This document shows positions 52,097 through 64,000 of a stretch of 64,000 nucleotides of DNA, one piece after another (the stretch's first letter is position 1; every line of letters begins with the position of its first letter). A program made the translations under genes and the position numbers. Source of the stretch: Allodiplogaster sudhausi (lineage: Eukaryota; Nematoda; Chromadorea; Rhabditida; Diplogasteridae); NCBI GenBank assembly GCA_945643635.1, contig CALZFC010000007.1, positions 1,432,501 through 1,496,500 of the forward strand. The letters run 5' to 3'. The notes below the pieces were generated by a model. That model ran no database searches. It was given only the letters and a program-made list of their open reading frames with translations, and had not been told where the DNA came from.

Positions 52097-54661
52097 TCAT
52101 GTGAATGGAAGAAAAGATGCGTGGAGTACAGTACCAAGCACGAAGTACAGTAGAAAATAGAGAACAAGAAGGGCCTCGAGTCCTCCACGACGGACGAAGT
52201 AACCGAAGAAGGGAAGCCAGGACGGGTAGGCCAGATCCGATAAGCGAGCCTGTAAAACCGTAAGTATTATCTTTCAATCTTCCTTGCCTTTACGAAAACA
52301 TTTTACTGCATTCTAATAGAAATCCTTTCGCGGCAGAATAATTTCCATGTACTTAACCTGACTTATTATTTTATTCGAGCATTTATTTGTTTTCGATCAA
52401 GTAGATTAAACTGATGGGTTAATTGTAACGCCTAGAATGGAAATCTATTCTTAGTAAAAAAAAAAGTATTATTTTGTTCCCTATATAAAGTCCGTGGAAG
52501 CATTGAAAATACAGGCCTGTGGAGTGATTTCAGCCATCCATCTCGCCGTCTCAATGTACAGAAAGGGAGTGGCAGAGAAGACGATGCGAGTTAGCACTTC
52601 GACGTTGTAGAGAAGAGCAGCACTGACGGAGAGGAAGACGGCGTGCACACAGAACGGCAGAAGGTCACCCGACGACGACACCAGAGATGCCACATCACTA
52701 CAACACTCACTTTAGCTATCATTAAATAAGCGCAGAATACAGCTGCATGAAATAATTTGCAATCAAACTCAGTGCTGAAATAGGTCTGACCCACGACAGT
52801 GTTGTAACCCCCGGGCCGAAGGCGCGGAAATAAAAAAAAACAGGATTTCACTTTGTAACCCCCCGGATTGACCGTTTGATAGTTTGCAACCCGCAGCCCA
52901 AGTCCAGAGGAAGGCACTACTTCAGAACTGATAAAACTGCACATATGTAAAAAAAACGATAAGAAAAAAAAATCATTTTTAAGCTAAATTAATTTTCAGT
53001 TCAAGTAATTCTTCAGTTTGATGCTTTTTACCTCCTTAGAACCAAAGAGAGAGAAAGAGCAAAATAAATAGTTTGTAATGTAACTGACTTGAAGTACAGG
53101 TTACGAAGGCGGCGAACTACGCGGGACGAGCAGAAGACAACCAACAGAAAGGAGGGAGCAGCCAGGAGGAAACAAGGAATCTTCTTAAACTGCCAGTAAC
53201 CGAAGAGGGACACATCCCAGTGGCGACGCTGGATCGAGGAATAGTAGATAGGCAAGAGGAGGGAGCGTTCACTGAAATATGCTATGTTAGGGGAGCAAGA
53301 TAGAAAAAACGAATAACTTACGAGCACCACTGAACGGGATCTCCAGCCACCAGCAGATTCTGAGATCGAGCGAAGGCGATGAGATGAGGAGATGGAGGGG
53401 CAGAGAGACGGGAACAGAAACGACTGTGATGCCAAGCAGATTGGAGGAGGGAGGACGGAAGGAGAAGACAACCAGCCACGCACACTCGCACACAGAAGGA
53501 GAAGAACTGGAGGAGAGAGAGAGAGAGGAGAGAGAGAGCGAGAGAGAGAGAGAGAGGAGAAAGAGACCGAAGTGCGAGGGGAGAGAGAGAGAAGAGAGAG
53601 GCTACTGACTCGTTTCAATTGAGAACTGAAGGAATCATGATAGATCAGCGGGCGACCAGGCTCAGTCACGAACTCCAAACCAGCATAGAACATGATGTAG
53701 CCGAGGTTGAGAACCCCATTCGATCTGACAATGAGAAGAAAGAAAAAGGATTATGGCGTAATTAAAGGATCCAAAAGAAATATACCTGGTGAGAAACGAA
53801 AGAAGAAAGACAAGAGAGGCGATAAAGAGACGGAGATCAAAGAGGAGATCACGGCAGAGGAGAACGGAGATTCCGGAGAGAGTAAGGCAGAAGAAGAGAG
53901 ATTCCGTGTAGAAGGCAGAGAAGAAGATGCTGGCGGGATTCAGAGAAAAGAGCAGAACCGAAAGGGCGGAAACCTAAAATAGGTTTCTAAAATACCCCTA
54001 AATATCGCTGCGAAATGGCATGACCTATAGAAAACTTGTAGAGGCACTACGAATAAAGCCGGTATTAGAACGGTACCAATCTCTTACGACATGAATATAC
54101 ATCGTGGGCATTTCGTTAATTAAAAAAAAAAGAATTCAGCAGACCATTCACAGAAACCTTAAGAGATGCAGTCAGGCGAAGTGAGAGGCGAAAAAGTAGG
54201 AGTGACGATAAAATGAAGAAGAAAAAATTGAGAGCAACACCGGTGATGACGAAAGCTGTGGAGTTATGGAGGAATCCGAGAAAGAGGAAGGGAGATGCCC
54301 AGCAATGGGTGAGGACGCGGACGAGGACAGGAAAGAGAGGGAAGAAGGCCAGACTCGTCTCGAAAACGTAGTCGTGTTCAGCGATGTGCAGGAAGTGAAG
54401 AGAGTCCCAGCGTGTAAGGCCGGTCAAGGCCGACCTCACCAAGTGATCAACAATGGTAGAGGGAGCTGAAGGGAGAGAGAAGTACGGAGGAAAGAAGGAC
54501 AAGAAAATACAAGCTGGAAGAGACTTACAAGAATTAGCGACTCCTTTGAAAGCATCAGTAGAGAAATCGAAGCGACCCGCAACAAACTGCAGCAGCAGAA
54601 TAACCATCCGTTGACTGGCTACGCAGCATAGCAGAAATCTCTCCAGTTGTGAGCGAGACAT
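52097..54661 (-). CDS. PIGV: GPI mannosyltransferase 2 (PIG-V)
   Basis: PIG-V adds the second mannose to the GPI anchor in the ER lumen; multi-pass membrane enzyme, GT76 family. Exons (minus, 5' to 3'): 54529-54661, 54158-54465, 53786-53973, 53610-53724, 53322-53359, 53089-53271, 52517-52697 and 52097-52249 (stop at 52097-52099); 432 residues in consistent phase. Start MSRSQLERFLLCCVASQRM. The lumenal catalytic loop reads GLTRWDSLHFLHIAEHDY (with the conserved WD), then ETSLAFFPLFP. Further blocks are SLNPASIFFSAFYTESLFF, LTRSNGVLNLGYIMFYAG, HWDVSLFGYWQFKKIPCFL, NVEVLTRIVFSATPF and the C-terminal HASFLPFT, which parallels human HCNFLPWT. The last intron seems to start with GC. An upstream in-frame ATG at about 54755 would add a hydrophobic extension that the family lacks. 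Confidence 0.9.
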
Positions 54662-56391
54662 CTTAAATAGCAAGAACAATTGCATCAATTCATAATAATA
54701 AAAAATTACAAAAATATTGTAGGAAATGTAGAGGAACAATTCAGCCATCCTGCCCATTAATTTTCTAGATCATTGCTTGCCTTGATTTTCGTTTCTTCAT
54801 CGCTGCTAACTTCTCGCGAGTCGGCGTGGATAGGACTGAAAAGGTCAACGGTTTTCAATTATGCATTTCATGAAGTCCTGTAAGCATTTCAGGTAGGAAG
54901 TTATGCAGTTCAAAATAAAGTAAAAAAAAATGCAACTGACAATGAGATAAAAGAAATCAAGCTACCTCATTTGTCGGTGTTTCTTGGATGCATTATAAGT
55001 TGAAGATTGATTCGAATTTCTCGTCACGAAAGAGTTTGAAAAACCCTTATTCTTGCACGCTGAAATTAGCGAAAGAACTGTGCGCGAGCCAAACAATAGC
55101 AAGCTCAAGATAAGATAAATAAGGAGCACCGAAATGCCTGAAAAACGAAAAGCGCAACCTTATCAATGCCTTTGCGAACGTGATAAATTGGAAATTTTAT
55201 GGCCGGTATATAGAAGAAGGAAAGGGTGTATGGTATTCACACCAAATTTCAACAAGATCAGAAAAAAGTTAGCTGCTTTAATTGCGCGAACACCTTTTTT
55301 TGCTGTTGGTAGTGATGCTTACAGTTATACGCCCGCAAGACTGTATTCAATGCAAGGTTAATAGTATCCTTATTAATGAAAGTAGTTGTCAGATTTGGCT
55401 GATTCTTTTCTTTCTTTGTGTATCCTCGAAATCCCGTTTAATGTTTAACTTGTGCTTCTCGTCTCTTCCTATTTTTATAGAAGTGCTTTGAGGTGATGCA
55501 ATGACTCGATCCTTGTCGAAGAATTCACGAATGAACCGAAGGCGCGTGAACCCGCTGGCGGCGCTTTTCGACATATGAATCGAGTACATATGCTACGGTT
55601 CGCTTCATTCTTCTTATTATGCCAATTGAATTTCTATAGTTATTATTTTCAGTCACTGAAGTAGTACCATTGTTAGAATCGGATATGGCAATATCGAATG
55701 TAGCTCTAAATGGGTGTAATCTCAGATACCCGCTTGATTGAGATGCATCTCCTGGCGGAAAGATGCATTCTAGACTAGCTAAAGGCTGGCTGCCAGTCTG
55801 CTCATCGGAGATGTGAATGAGGTACTCAAGGTCCGTATCCTGATAGGGGTTTGGTATTTTTTGTTATTGTTGAGAATTGGAGGACTAATTTTTATTACAC
55901 TCGTATTTTCTTCGGGGTTTTATGTTGTTCTCCTGTTTTAATCATGTTTTGCTTTGTGAGCGGTACGCTATGCCATCGCCTTCCGGTTGCCGGCCGCCTG
56001 TCTGGAGACTACGATGCTGAGTTTACTTGCATCCTCTAGAAAAAAAGAGGAGCTGTTGCATCCCTTGCTTTCCCTCTCCCGGACGTAATCCGCCTTCTCC
56101 ACTCCTTTGGAAGCGTCTCTTTCACACACTCTTGCCCTCTCAACTCTCACCCTGTAGTCACTAGGCTATGAGTACTGCCTGCACATACTATTTCAAATAC
56201 CTTGATAGGTAATGGGATGCTAAAAGACTGGAAATGTTACCTTTTTTACAATTCTGTAAATAGTTTGCAGCAATAAAATTTTCAAGCACGAGTTTGTGTG
56301 TGTTATATGCGGTGTTGTTATTCACGGATGGTACTGTGAAAGAGTTTGTTGATGAGCTGAATGAAGGGACGGATTCTTGAGCGTGGGGAGG
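54662..56391. other. Intergenic region between PIGV and the LETMD1-like gene
   Basis: AT-rich, divergent promoters expected at both ends. An ATG ORF at 55134-55361 (75 codons, start MPEKRKAQPYQCLCERDKLE) has no recognisable domain and no splice support; I do not call it a gene. Confidence 0.4.
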
Positions 56392-58095
56392 ATGGCGTCT
56401 TCTCGAGTCGCGTTGCGTTTCTTGCACGGAAGCGGCGCGGTCGGGGAGAGCTGCAGAGGAGTCGCGCCTTGGCTGTGCTCCATTCGCCAGACTTCTGCTG
56501 GCCCGCCCCCCTTTACGCCGTCCAAGCCTGGATCATTCGGCCACAAATACGATCAATTCCTTGGCCGTTGCCCGCGGGTGTATGCGATTCACCGGATGAT
56601 AATTGACGGTGCGTCTGTTGGTTTTCTTGATCGAGTCTTTATTCTGTTTTTCATAGCCTTCTTCTGGGTCCTTTGACCCGTTCAGATTGACACTAATATC
56701 ATATGTGCCTGACCCTCTTCAATAGGAAGTCGATGGTGCCTGTCCGATGTCAAGTCTTTTTGGAATCTACGCAACGTCAACGTTCACAAAAAAGAGCAGC
56801 TCGCGAAGCTTTCCATCCCTCAATTGGAAATCTTGATTCAGGTTCGAGTATGTTCTGAACCCTTTAAGAGTGTCTCTCCAATCGATGGCCATCCCTTGGA
56901 TTCGCAGAGTCCGAGTGAAATGCTGAAAATGACATCGCTCGTGATCGTCTTAAACATTCCTGGCCCTGGCGACATTCTCATTCTTCTCTTGTACGTTTGG
57001 TATCGTCACGTGGCAGTCTTGTCTTTCTCCTTCCCTTCCTTGCACTCATCAGTCATTCCCTAGACGGTTGAAGGGGAGTATGATATCAGCAACCGAACTG
57101 TAGGAGGATACTGTAGAGTACTGTAGTGGAATAATGGTTGAATGTTGAGTAGACGCGAGTAGAATTGCCGCGTGCAGTGACGGTTCTGGTGCTTGCTCCG
57201 CTCCCCTTCACCGTCTACATCATTGCTGCAGCAATGCAAGTCTTTCATTTTCCTTGTGTTCCCCCTTCCTAGATTGGGTCTCCCTTCTTCAGAATCCTAA
57301 TGCCCCGCCTCGTGCTCACTCGTCACTTCTGGAGTCCGACCCAGCGAGCCGCGTTCTTTAACCAGGACATCGAGACGAGCAGAAGTCGCGCCCGTTCTCT
57401 CACCGAGGTCGTCTTGGCTGACTCTATTGATAAGCTCTCTCCTGCTCATGTGGTACGTGCACTCTCTAGGTGTAGACATTTGTAGAAATTAGCAATCATT
57501 GATATGTAAACCTTTATAAGATTTGGGTGATTTACGCTGACAAGTTGAGTAAAAATTTTTGAGTGCTACCCCGGTGCCTAGAATTAATATGCCTTATTAT
57601 TTTTATTTTTTTAAACAAAATTTGTTTGTTTGAAGTTAAAATAATGAGACAGCTTGTAGCGTAGCCTAAGCGTGCTGCATGGCTCGACCTTCCTTGGCTG
57701 GTCCCGCTCTCGCCTCACCAGTCGTTTCTTGCTGCTGCGCGAGTTGGACCGGAGACTCGACGTGGGAGAGTTGAGCACTGAGCAACTCCGTTTTCATCTT
57801 CAGCTTCGGAGACTTCCTTCCGATGGAGACGACGATGCCATGAGGAAGACACTCAGGAATTGGATCTCTGCTGGTTGGTTGCCTTTCTCTCAATTTTTTA
57901 AACTTATTATTTTTCTACACCTTTTTTTTTCTTTTCTTTCTTTCCTTCTGTTCTTTATTTTCTTTCTTGCTATTCTTTTTCCTCTTTTTCTTATTTTCTT
58001 TCTTTTGACTTTGTTCTTTAATGTATTCTCTTCCAGCTCGATCAGTGGACTCACCTCCCGAGTATCTACGGCTGCCGCTGAAGCGCAGCTTCTAG
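56392..58095 (+). CDS. LETMD1: LETM1 domain-containing protein 1-like
   Basis: LETMD1 is a mitochondrial inner-membrane protein of the LETM1 family. Seven exons: 56392-56608, 56726-56841, 56908-57004, 57178-57239, 57273-57469, 57671-57873 and 58037-58095 (stop TAG), 316 residues in consistent phase. The N-terminus (MASSRVALRFLHGSGAVG) is Arg/Ser-rich without acids, mitochondrial in type. FGHKYDQFL precedes the membrane region (VLVLAPLPFTVYIIAAAM). FFRILMPRLVLTRHFWSP is the best family match. The LETM1 ribosome-binding-like region follows (HVVRALSSVLHG, RELDRRLDVGELSTEQLRFHL, RLPSD, LRNWISA). The intron 57240-57272 would be only 33 bases; reading through it meets a TAG. A short C-terminal tail ends LRLPLKRSF. 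Confidence 0.8.
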
Positions 58096-58243
58096 TCTGG
58101 AAGAATTATTGTTGTGCTAGCCTTGATACATATTCCGACGATCACTATCTTTTTTTCTAATTTATTATAGGACTTTGCTAAATGCTTCTCTTGTTCGATA
58201 TTTTCCATTTTCCGGTTTCAAAATCAGGTTATATGATATGAAC

Positions 58244-58249
58244 AATAAA
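58244..58249 (+). terminator. Probable LETMD1 polyadenylation signal
   Basis: AATAAA about 150 bases after the LETMD1 stop codon, in AT-rich sequence. Confidence 0.5.
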
Positions 58250-58635
58250 TATTGAAGAGTGGGCAGAGTTGTGCTGTGATTGTTTCTGACGGTTTTCTTC
58301 CCTGCCATAATACATCGCCATCTGTTAGGTCATATTTACTCTACGAGGGTTGTTTTTTTCCGTTCAGAAAAACGATCAGTGAAACTTCGCTCCTACTGAA
58401 AAGCAAATTTTTCGTTACCGATTGTGCATCTACAGAATTTAATAGGAACAAAAAGCCGGAGGGAAGCTGAAGACACTTCTATATTGTCAGTTCAGTGTAT
58501 CGTTGAGGTTTACTGTAAAAATGGCTGAGGAACTTTGGAATGCCCAGGTATATGAGAAGAGTGGGATATGGGATGAGAAGCGGAATAGGTTGTTTCAAAT
58601 GAGATGATTAAGATTGCAGATGCGAGGGTGCCCGG

Positions 58636-59713
58636 ATGCATACGCCGGGCGTGTCTGCTAGCAGCCCAGCCAGAGTGGAGGCGCGGGTGCGGGCGGCCGT
58701 GCCGAGGGCTGACGAACCCTTCTCTCTCCGTGCCCTCGGGCCTGCAGACATTCTTGCCGTTAAGGCTCTCTGCATCAAGGCCTTCCCAATCGAGTATCCT
58801 TCGTCATGGTAAGATGACGTACACTCTCTAGTGTGTGTCTAACTAACCAGTGCATGTTTGAGGTACGAAGAGGTTGTTTCTGGTCATCTGATCTCTCGGG
58901 GAATCTTCACTCCCGATGGCAAACTGGTTGCTCTCATCATTGCCGAGTGTAAATTGCTGATTCAATGTAACGCAGAGGTTAATTATTACTTATTTTAACG
59001 TGTAGGTGCATTCTAGAATTCAGATCTAATTTTTGCAATATGCGTGTTTTTGTCGAACATTTAACCTTATTTTTCCTTAAAGGTTTTCGAGACCCCAAAT
59101 TTACTTTTTCTTGCTTCAAATTATTTTTATCATTTTGATTATTTTTAAAAGGTTTTTGCATTCTCAAGTTGATTCATTATACATAATGAATGCCAGGATC
59201 GCGACATCCTCGGTGACGTTAGCTCAGAAGTTGTGTATATTCTCTCTCTTGCCGTGGATTCTGAGCATCGCCGAAAAGGCTTTGCTTCTCGTCTTCTCTT
59301 GCATTTACTGGATCTTGTCAGTGCTCACTCTCTTTTGATCTTCTAAGAGGAAATCGCCCGATTACAGGCCCGTCAGTCTTTATATTCGCCGAAAGCTGTC
59401 TTCCTCCACGTCCTCTCAAGTAATCACTCTGCAATCGCTTTCTACAATCGCCATGGATTTCAACATCATGATACTCTTTCGTAAGTTGCTCAGTTTGTAA
59501 TTTTTTTCTTTATTGAGCAGTAGAAATGTTTGTTTTTGCAGTCGCTACTACCGTCTCCCGGATGGCTACGGAGATGGCCGGACATACGTGTTGTACATGA
59601 ACGGAGGGTGGCGACCGTATGCCTGGAAGGATGTCTGCCGCTCTCTCTCCTACTTCTTCTGCTCTCCCTTCTCTCGATTGCTCAAGCAGAATGCCCAGAT
59701 TCACACTGCATAG
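58636..59713 (+). CDS. NAA60: N-alpha-acetyltransferase 60 (NatF)
   Basis: NAA60 acetylates N-termini of transmembrane proteins on the cytosolic face of the Golgi. Five exons: 58636-58808, 58863-58977, 59197-59316, 59368-59480 and 59542-59713 (stop TAG), 230 residues (human 242). The ATG at 58636 ([16 protein letters not shown]) was chosen because its frame runs into [18 protein letters not shown] and the family motif FPIEYPSSW. The GNAT core follows: [20 protein letters not shown] (acetyl-CoA loop, RRKGFA), [20 protein letters not shown] and the C-terminal [11 protein letters not shown]. The last stretch ([20 protein letters not shown]) is an amphipathic segment that probably anchors the enzyme to membrane, as in the family. 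Confidence 0.9.
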
Positions 59714-60238
59714 AATCTGCTTTCTGGAATTATACTCATATTTGTAGTTTAAAAGTCTGCAGATAAATTACTGAAGTCAGCTATTCAAAAATCAGTTAAT
59801 ACTCAATTTATTTCTTATTTCATCTATTTCATTTATACACATTTCACATCAGGATCAAGTGAAATTCATTTCTTCTGTCATCGATGTACGAAAGGACAAA
59901 GTTGTAAACTTGCAGAGAAAGAAAAATTCCGTGTTTCAAGTTCGCATGTATATCCTAAGTAAAAAGTGTCATTTAGAACTAAATATTGAAGTATATAAAT
60001 AAGTGCGAAATGCATACTACCAATGAGAAATGGATGAGACGATCAGCCACGACCATCTCTTTGGTCACGGCGGTGCGTCATCCAACGACCCCGTATTTTT
60101 AGTGCACCTTTATTTTCAGTGCGGGTTTAAAATCTGAACTGCCGACTCCAATGCATATTCAGCATAAAGCGCATATTGGAATGTTGTTTTGGAGTTTCTG
60201 TGCTTTTTCATGTTGATTGTTATTTTCGGTTCATTTAG

Positions 60239-63209
60239 ATGAGTGCAGAGAATAAAGGACCTGGACATGTGCCTGAAGGAGAGACCCCGGTCACGCAAAC
60301 GCCAATCCCGGGTGATATTGTCCAACATATGCTGAGCTTCCTGCGTAAGCATGGTTTTACGGTTCGTTTCTGGCATTAAAGAACAGATGTTGTAGATTAT
60401 CTGTTTCTATTGAGGATACTGAGGAAGCGTTGTCTCGAGAAGCTTCACAATATCTGCCGAGACCCGATCAAGCGGGTGCTCCGTTCTGCCCTTCAAAGTC
60501 AGCTATTTCTGGTCTTTTGACTTAAAATTTCATGCGTTATGTGGACTGCTATTTAAAATTGTTTAGTGACGCGATTATTAACGATTTTGGCATGCTAATG
60601 GCGCATGTCGACTCGTCTTTTGACTTCTTCCAAGCTGATATTGCTCAACTATCTTTCCTGCATTCGCGCACTGGTACATAAAATTGCTCATTGACGGAAG
60701 CTTTCACTTTGGTCAGTTATTATTTTTCTGATTTGAATATATTTTTCTACCACACGAGTTGTCTAGCATTATGACGAGATTACCTCAACTAATTCTGTTG
60801 TTTGCTATGGTTCGTAAAAACTTTTTCTTTCCATTTGAGCTGCAACTTTCATGGAGAAATATGCTCTTCGTGTGCCATCGATGTACGAGGAACAGACACG
60901 CGAACTGTCGCTTCTGAGAAATTCGCAACAAGCGATGAACAATTTGCACGTTCAGCAGCTCATGTTGGTTTTTTGGTCTATTTTCTCTCCAATTGCTAAA
61001 CCTTATTAAATCCGCTCTGCAGGAAACAACCATTCGTAGTTCGAATGTCCAAGTCAGCGATGAAGCAAATGGAACCACTGCTAAGCAGACTTCCTGCCAT
61101 CGCTTCTGTCATTAAGGAACATATACACTTTGAAGGTTTGCAATTGTTTTAACGAATCGAAGATTTGAAGTTAACTTTTCTCTTTCTAGCATCCGAGTAT
61201 GTATCAAAGCTGAAAACATCGGTGGATTGGCAAGGGGGAGGCATTCTCGGCCAGATGAACAGAAACGACAGAAGACACAAGGTTGTACTCTCTTCTTCTC
61301 TCTCTTTATCTGTTAATTTTCCCTCTCATCGTAACTCAGGTTTTGTATGGAATTCAACGAGAAGAGTGCGTGTCTCCGCTGGACAAGCGGCGGTTCCGTC
61401 TGAAGGAAGAGTCGAAGAAGCGTGAGATGTACTCCCCCCAGCCAGACCGCATCCCCCTGCCTCCCCTCTCCGATGCTCTCCGCTGTGAGAGGGCGCGGGC
61501 TGTCAAGGAGTACAGTAAGATGGCAGTGATCGGCCCTGACCAGCCCCCCTCCGTCTGTCTCTACACAACTCTCAATGCACACGGAGGAGTCTCTGCTGCT
61601 GCTGTCACTGACGACTCGGGACTTCTCGCTCTTGGGTAAATTGTTGTCTTTATTCAAGAACAATAGTATGACTACTGAAAGAGATATCTCATTGTTTTGA
61701 ACTTCACTTCGTATGATTCTGAGAAAGCGCTCATAGTTTTGATCCTGTTACAGCTTCGGTGATGCTGGGCTGTCTGTTTTCGCATTGAATGACGATAATA
61801 AGATGCGAAAGTTGAAGTCTCCGGAGGAGCTAGACAAGGTGGTTGTAGTGATAGTTTTGATAGTCCTGTATTTCCATCTCTATCACAGATATTGATGTAT
61901 TAATCATTGTCCGAGCTGGCGCCTCTGTTCTTTGCTTTCGTTTACAATAACCTTTGAGTTGGACGTGGAGTCGGATGACGTGATGGAAGAGATGTTCGAT
62001 GTTTCGTCAACCTCAGCGTCGATCGGTCTGAGTGGCCACGCGGGAACTGTTTGTTCCCTTGACTTCTCCCCCGAGAAGAGACTTCTCCTCTCTACTTCCA
62101 CTGATCGAACCATCCGTCTCTGGAGTATGGCCACGCAGACAAATGTCGTCGCCATTCGAACTCCTTCTCCCATTTGGCAGGTATTCTTTCCTTTTTCATC
62201 ATAGGTTCTTAATTTTTTTTTATTCACAAATATTCTGAAGTCGTTTCCCTTGTTGCTCGATATAATTGAATGTATAGATCTACTGCAGGCAGTGTTCTGC
62301 CAACGCGGTTATTACTACACGACGGGCTCTGCGTCGGGAGCAGCGGCGGTGTGGACGACGGAAAGAATGCAGCCCCTGAGGGTCATGGCTGACCCCCTCT
62401 CGCAGGTGGGCTGCGTCCACTTCCACCCCAACTGCAATTATATTGTGGGGGGCAGCGATGACAGGTTTCACCATCTTTTCCCGTTTGTTCTGTCATTCCA
62501 CTCTCACGACAGCCAATGCATATTTTTGTGTTTACAAGGAAGCAAAGCAAATAGCTTAAAAAATCATGGCATCCACTCAAGTGAAAGAGTACGTCTAATC
62601 CCGATCTCCAGGTACGTCAGAGTCTGGGACATCCTCACCGGCACCTGTGTCCGAACATTTTCGGGCCACCGTGCTCCAGTCCGCGCTGTTAAGGTTCAAC
62701 CTTTCTTCCTCTGTGAAGTGTTATCACTTGGACTATTTATTGTAGAATGCATATCTCTCGATTTCTCTGAAATATATATATATATATATTTGAGTTCTCC
62801 CCATGCGGCCGTTACATCTCGTCGGTGTCTTCGGATGGTGTCCTCTTTATCTGGGACATGCACGCATCCCGTCTGGTGGGGGCAGAGACACGGCCAATCA
62901 CCACTTCCACCCCCTCTCTCTGCTTCTCTCGGGAGGGAGGCACTCTCGCTGTCAGCAGGGGAGGGCCCTCCATTGCCCTCTACAGCATGGACAATCTTCT
63001 CTTCGCTTCTTGCTCCCAGACTCTCGACTTCACTTATGATCCTAAGTCAGTGTTCTGTGAATGGAGAAAAAAGGCTCTATGTTGACATTTACAGAATCGA
63101 CATGCCTGAGTTCGAAACGCACAACTTCGCTACGAAGCAAACTCCAGTGGTTGGCCTCCACTTCACTCGGCGTAATCTTCTCCTGGGAATCGGAGCTTTC
63201 AATCAATAG
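60239..63209 (+). CDS. TAF5: Transcription initiation factor TFIID subunit 5
   Basis: TAF5 is a WD40 scaffold of TFIID (and SAGA in some animals). Exons: 60239-60361, 60415-60497, 60567-about 60673, about 60762-60808, about 60840-60963, 61023-61135, 61190-61281, 61340-61635, 61754-61838, 61959-62180, 62289-62464, 62612-62693, 62795-63045 and 63095-63209 (stop TAG). The LisH motif is DIVQHMLSFLRKHGF. The NTD2 helical domain (ADIAQLSFL, MYEEQTRELSLL, PFVVRMSKSAMKQM) is less conserved, and the joins of exons 3-5 are uncertain. RIPLPPLSDALRCERARA and SVCLYTTLNAHGGVSAAAVT lead into the propeller: GLSGHAGTVCSLDFSPEKRL, DRTIRLWSM, YVRVWDILTGTCVRTFSGH and VLFIWDM. The end VVGLHFTRRNLLLGIGAF is the TAF5 signature. 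Confidence 0.93.
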
Positions 63210-63429
63210 TCTTTTTATCTCTCACCTCAGTCATCCACATTGTATATTAACTTGTCTTCTTCTGATACGGGAATCTTGCTTTGTTGAAATTCTATTTTGC
63301 GTTTGTATTCATATAAAGACTAATTTATCTAAACTTGTTTATTGTCGTTCTCGTTAATTTCGAGTATTAGTACCGTACCTCGCTGGGCTATACGAAGATT
63401 ATTGTGGTTTAGCAGGGGCGGGAGGAGCG

Positions 63430-64000
63430 ATGAAGATCGCGTCCTTCCCCGAAGGACTCATGAGTCCTGAGATGGAATTCGCAGAAGGCGGCGTTATTCT
63501 GGACAGCCGGACAAGGTTACTTTAGTTTATTACATTTTTACACACTCTGTTCGGCATGCGTTTCTGCCATAATCTAACTGTTTGTTGAGATTCGCCGACT
63601 TGAAGGCCATGTTGGATGGGTCGAAGGATGGTGTGAAGGTGGACGCCATGAAGAGGATCATCAATGTTCGTTCCTCTCTCCGTCATTGTCTTTTATTGAA
63701 TGTTTAAATGTCTTTCCTGTATGAACTGAAAGAGTCTTCCCTTTAGTTGGTAGCCCGTGGAAAGGACATGGCTGAGCTCTTCCCAGCTGTTGTCAAGAAC
63801 GTGGCGGCGAAGAATCTGGAGCTGAAGAAGCTGGTGTACGTGTATCTGGAGAGATATGCGGAAGAGCAACAGGATCTCGCTTTGTTGTCCATCTCCACCT
63901 TCCAGAGGGCTCTCAAAGACCCCAACCAGCTGATCCGAGCTTCCGCTCTCCGAGTCCTCTCTGGAATACGTGTCCCAATGGTCGCTCCCATTGTGCTGCT
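63430..64000 (+). CDS. AP3B: AP-3 adaptor complex beta subunit, N-terminal part (continues past right edge)
   Basis: The large beta subunit of AP-3, which sorts cargo to lysosome-related organelles. Exons: 63430-63515, 63590-63665 and 63747 to beyond the window. The start is [17 protein letters not shown]; the join gives [20 protein letters not shown]. The trunk reads [40 protein letters not shown] and [20 protein letters not shown], very close to animal AP3B1/AP3B2. The start lies about 220 bases after the TAF5 stop. AP-3 and Rab27 share lysosome-related organelle biology, but at 28 kb apart I infer no functional cluster. Confidence 0.93.

Noticed and set aside
55134..55361. 75-codon ATG ORF as a small gene
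   Set aside because: No domain, no neighbouring exons and no codon evidence beyond an open frame of a length expected by chance in 1.7 kb.
58260..58480. Mariner relic suggested by CTACGAGGGTTGTTTTTTT
   Set aside because: The motif resembles some mariner ends, but I found no opposite inverted repeat and no transposase fragment.

Overview
The window is nuclear DNA from an intron-rich animal. The recognisable genes are typical metazoan ones, including a two-kinase RSK, Rab27, a MANSC-domain membrane protein, TAF5 and AP-3 beta. Introns are numerous and mostly short: many are 45-150 bp, and one appears to be 33 bp. Intergenic gaps of only 200-550 bp in the right half point to a compact invertebrate genome. 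I cannot name the species. The first ~13 kb is rich in transposons, and the middle (15.8-33 kb) is swollen by long CT/GA microsatellites.

Layout. 1-7940: a broken DIRS/Ngaro-type retrotransposon (gag plus RT-RNase H, with mutually related direct and inverted repeats) sitting in an upstream intron of DBR1. 8006-13896: the last four coding exons of DBR1, the intron lariat debranching enzyme. One DBR1 intron holds a 4.9 kb TTAA-flanked foldback element, itself interrupted by a 3.2 kb element with split direct repeats. 14.6-15.6 kb: an unrecognised multi-exon gene. 15.8-20.9 kb: microsatellite-rich DNA with a few orphan exons. 20979-25649: ribosomal S6 kinase (RSK). 25.7-31.7 kb: mostly low-complexity DNA. 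31749-32611: MANSC-domain protein. 34008-35788: Rab27. 36371-39086 (minus): alanine aminotransferase. 39532-42160: CTNNBL1. 42390-47006: DDX1. 48234-51022: a small multi-pass membrane protein whose intron holds a Merlin transposon. 52097-54661 (minus): PIGV. 56392-58095: LETMD1-like. 58636-59713: NAA60. 60239-63209: TAF5. 63430 to the right edge: AP-3 beta subunit.

The genes do not form one pathway; they are housekeeping and signalling genes packed side by side. Two broad themes recur: RNA and transcription (DBR1, CTNNBL1, DDX1, TAF5) and membrane or secretory biology (Rab27, PIGV, NAA60, AP-3, LAPTM-like).

Exon models were built by hand, by requiring consistent reading phase and by comparison with remembered human orthologues. 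Exon edges are good to a few bases where phases agree. They are uncertain where the entry says so (DDX1 exon 7, TAF5 exons 3-5, the 5' end of RSK, LAPTM-like exon 1).

The observations most worth a second look are: the transposon that landed on a DBR1 splice acceptor and recreated it; a textbook split-direct-repeat element without a recombinase gene; an apparent excess of GC-AG introns; an unusual Rab27 C-terminus; and an unresolved reading-frame break in DDX1.
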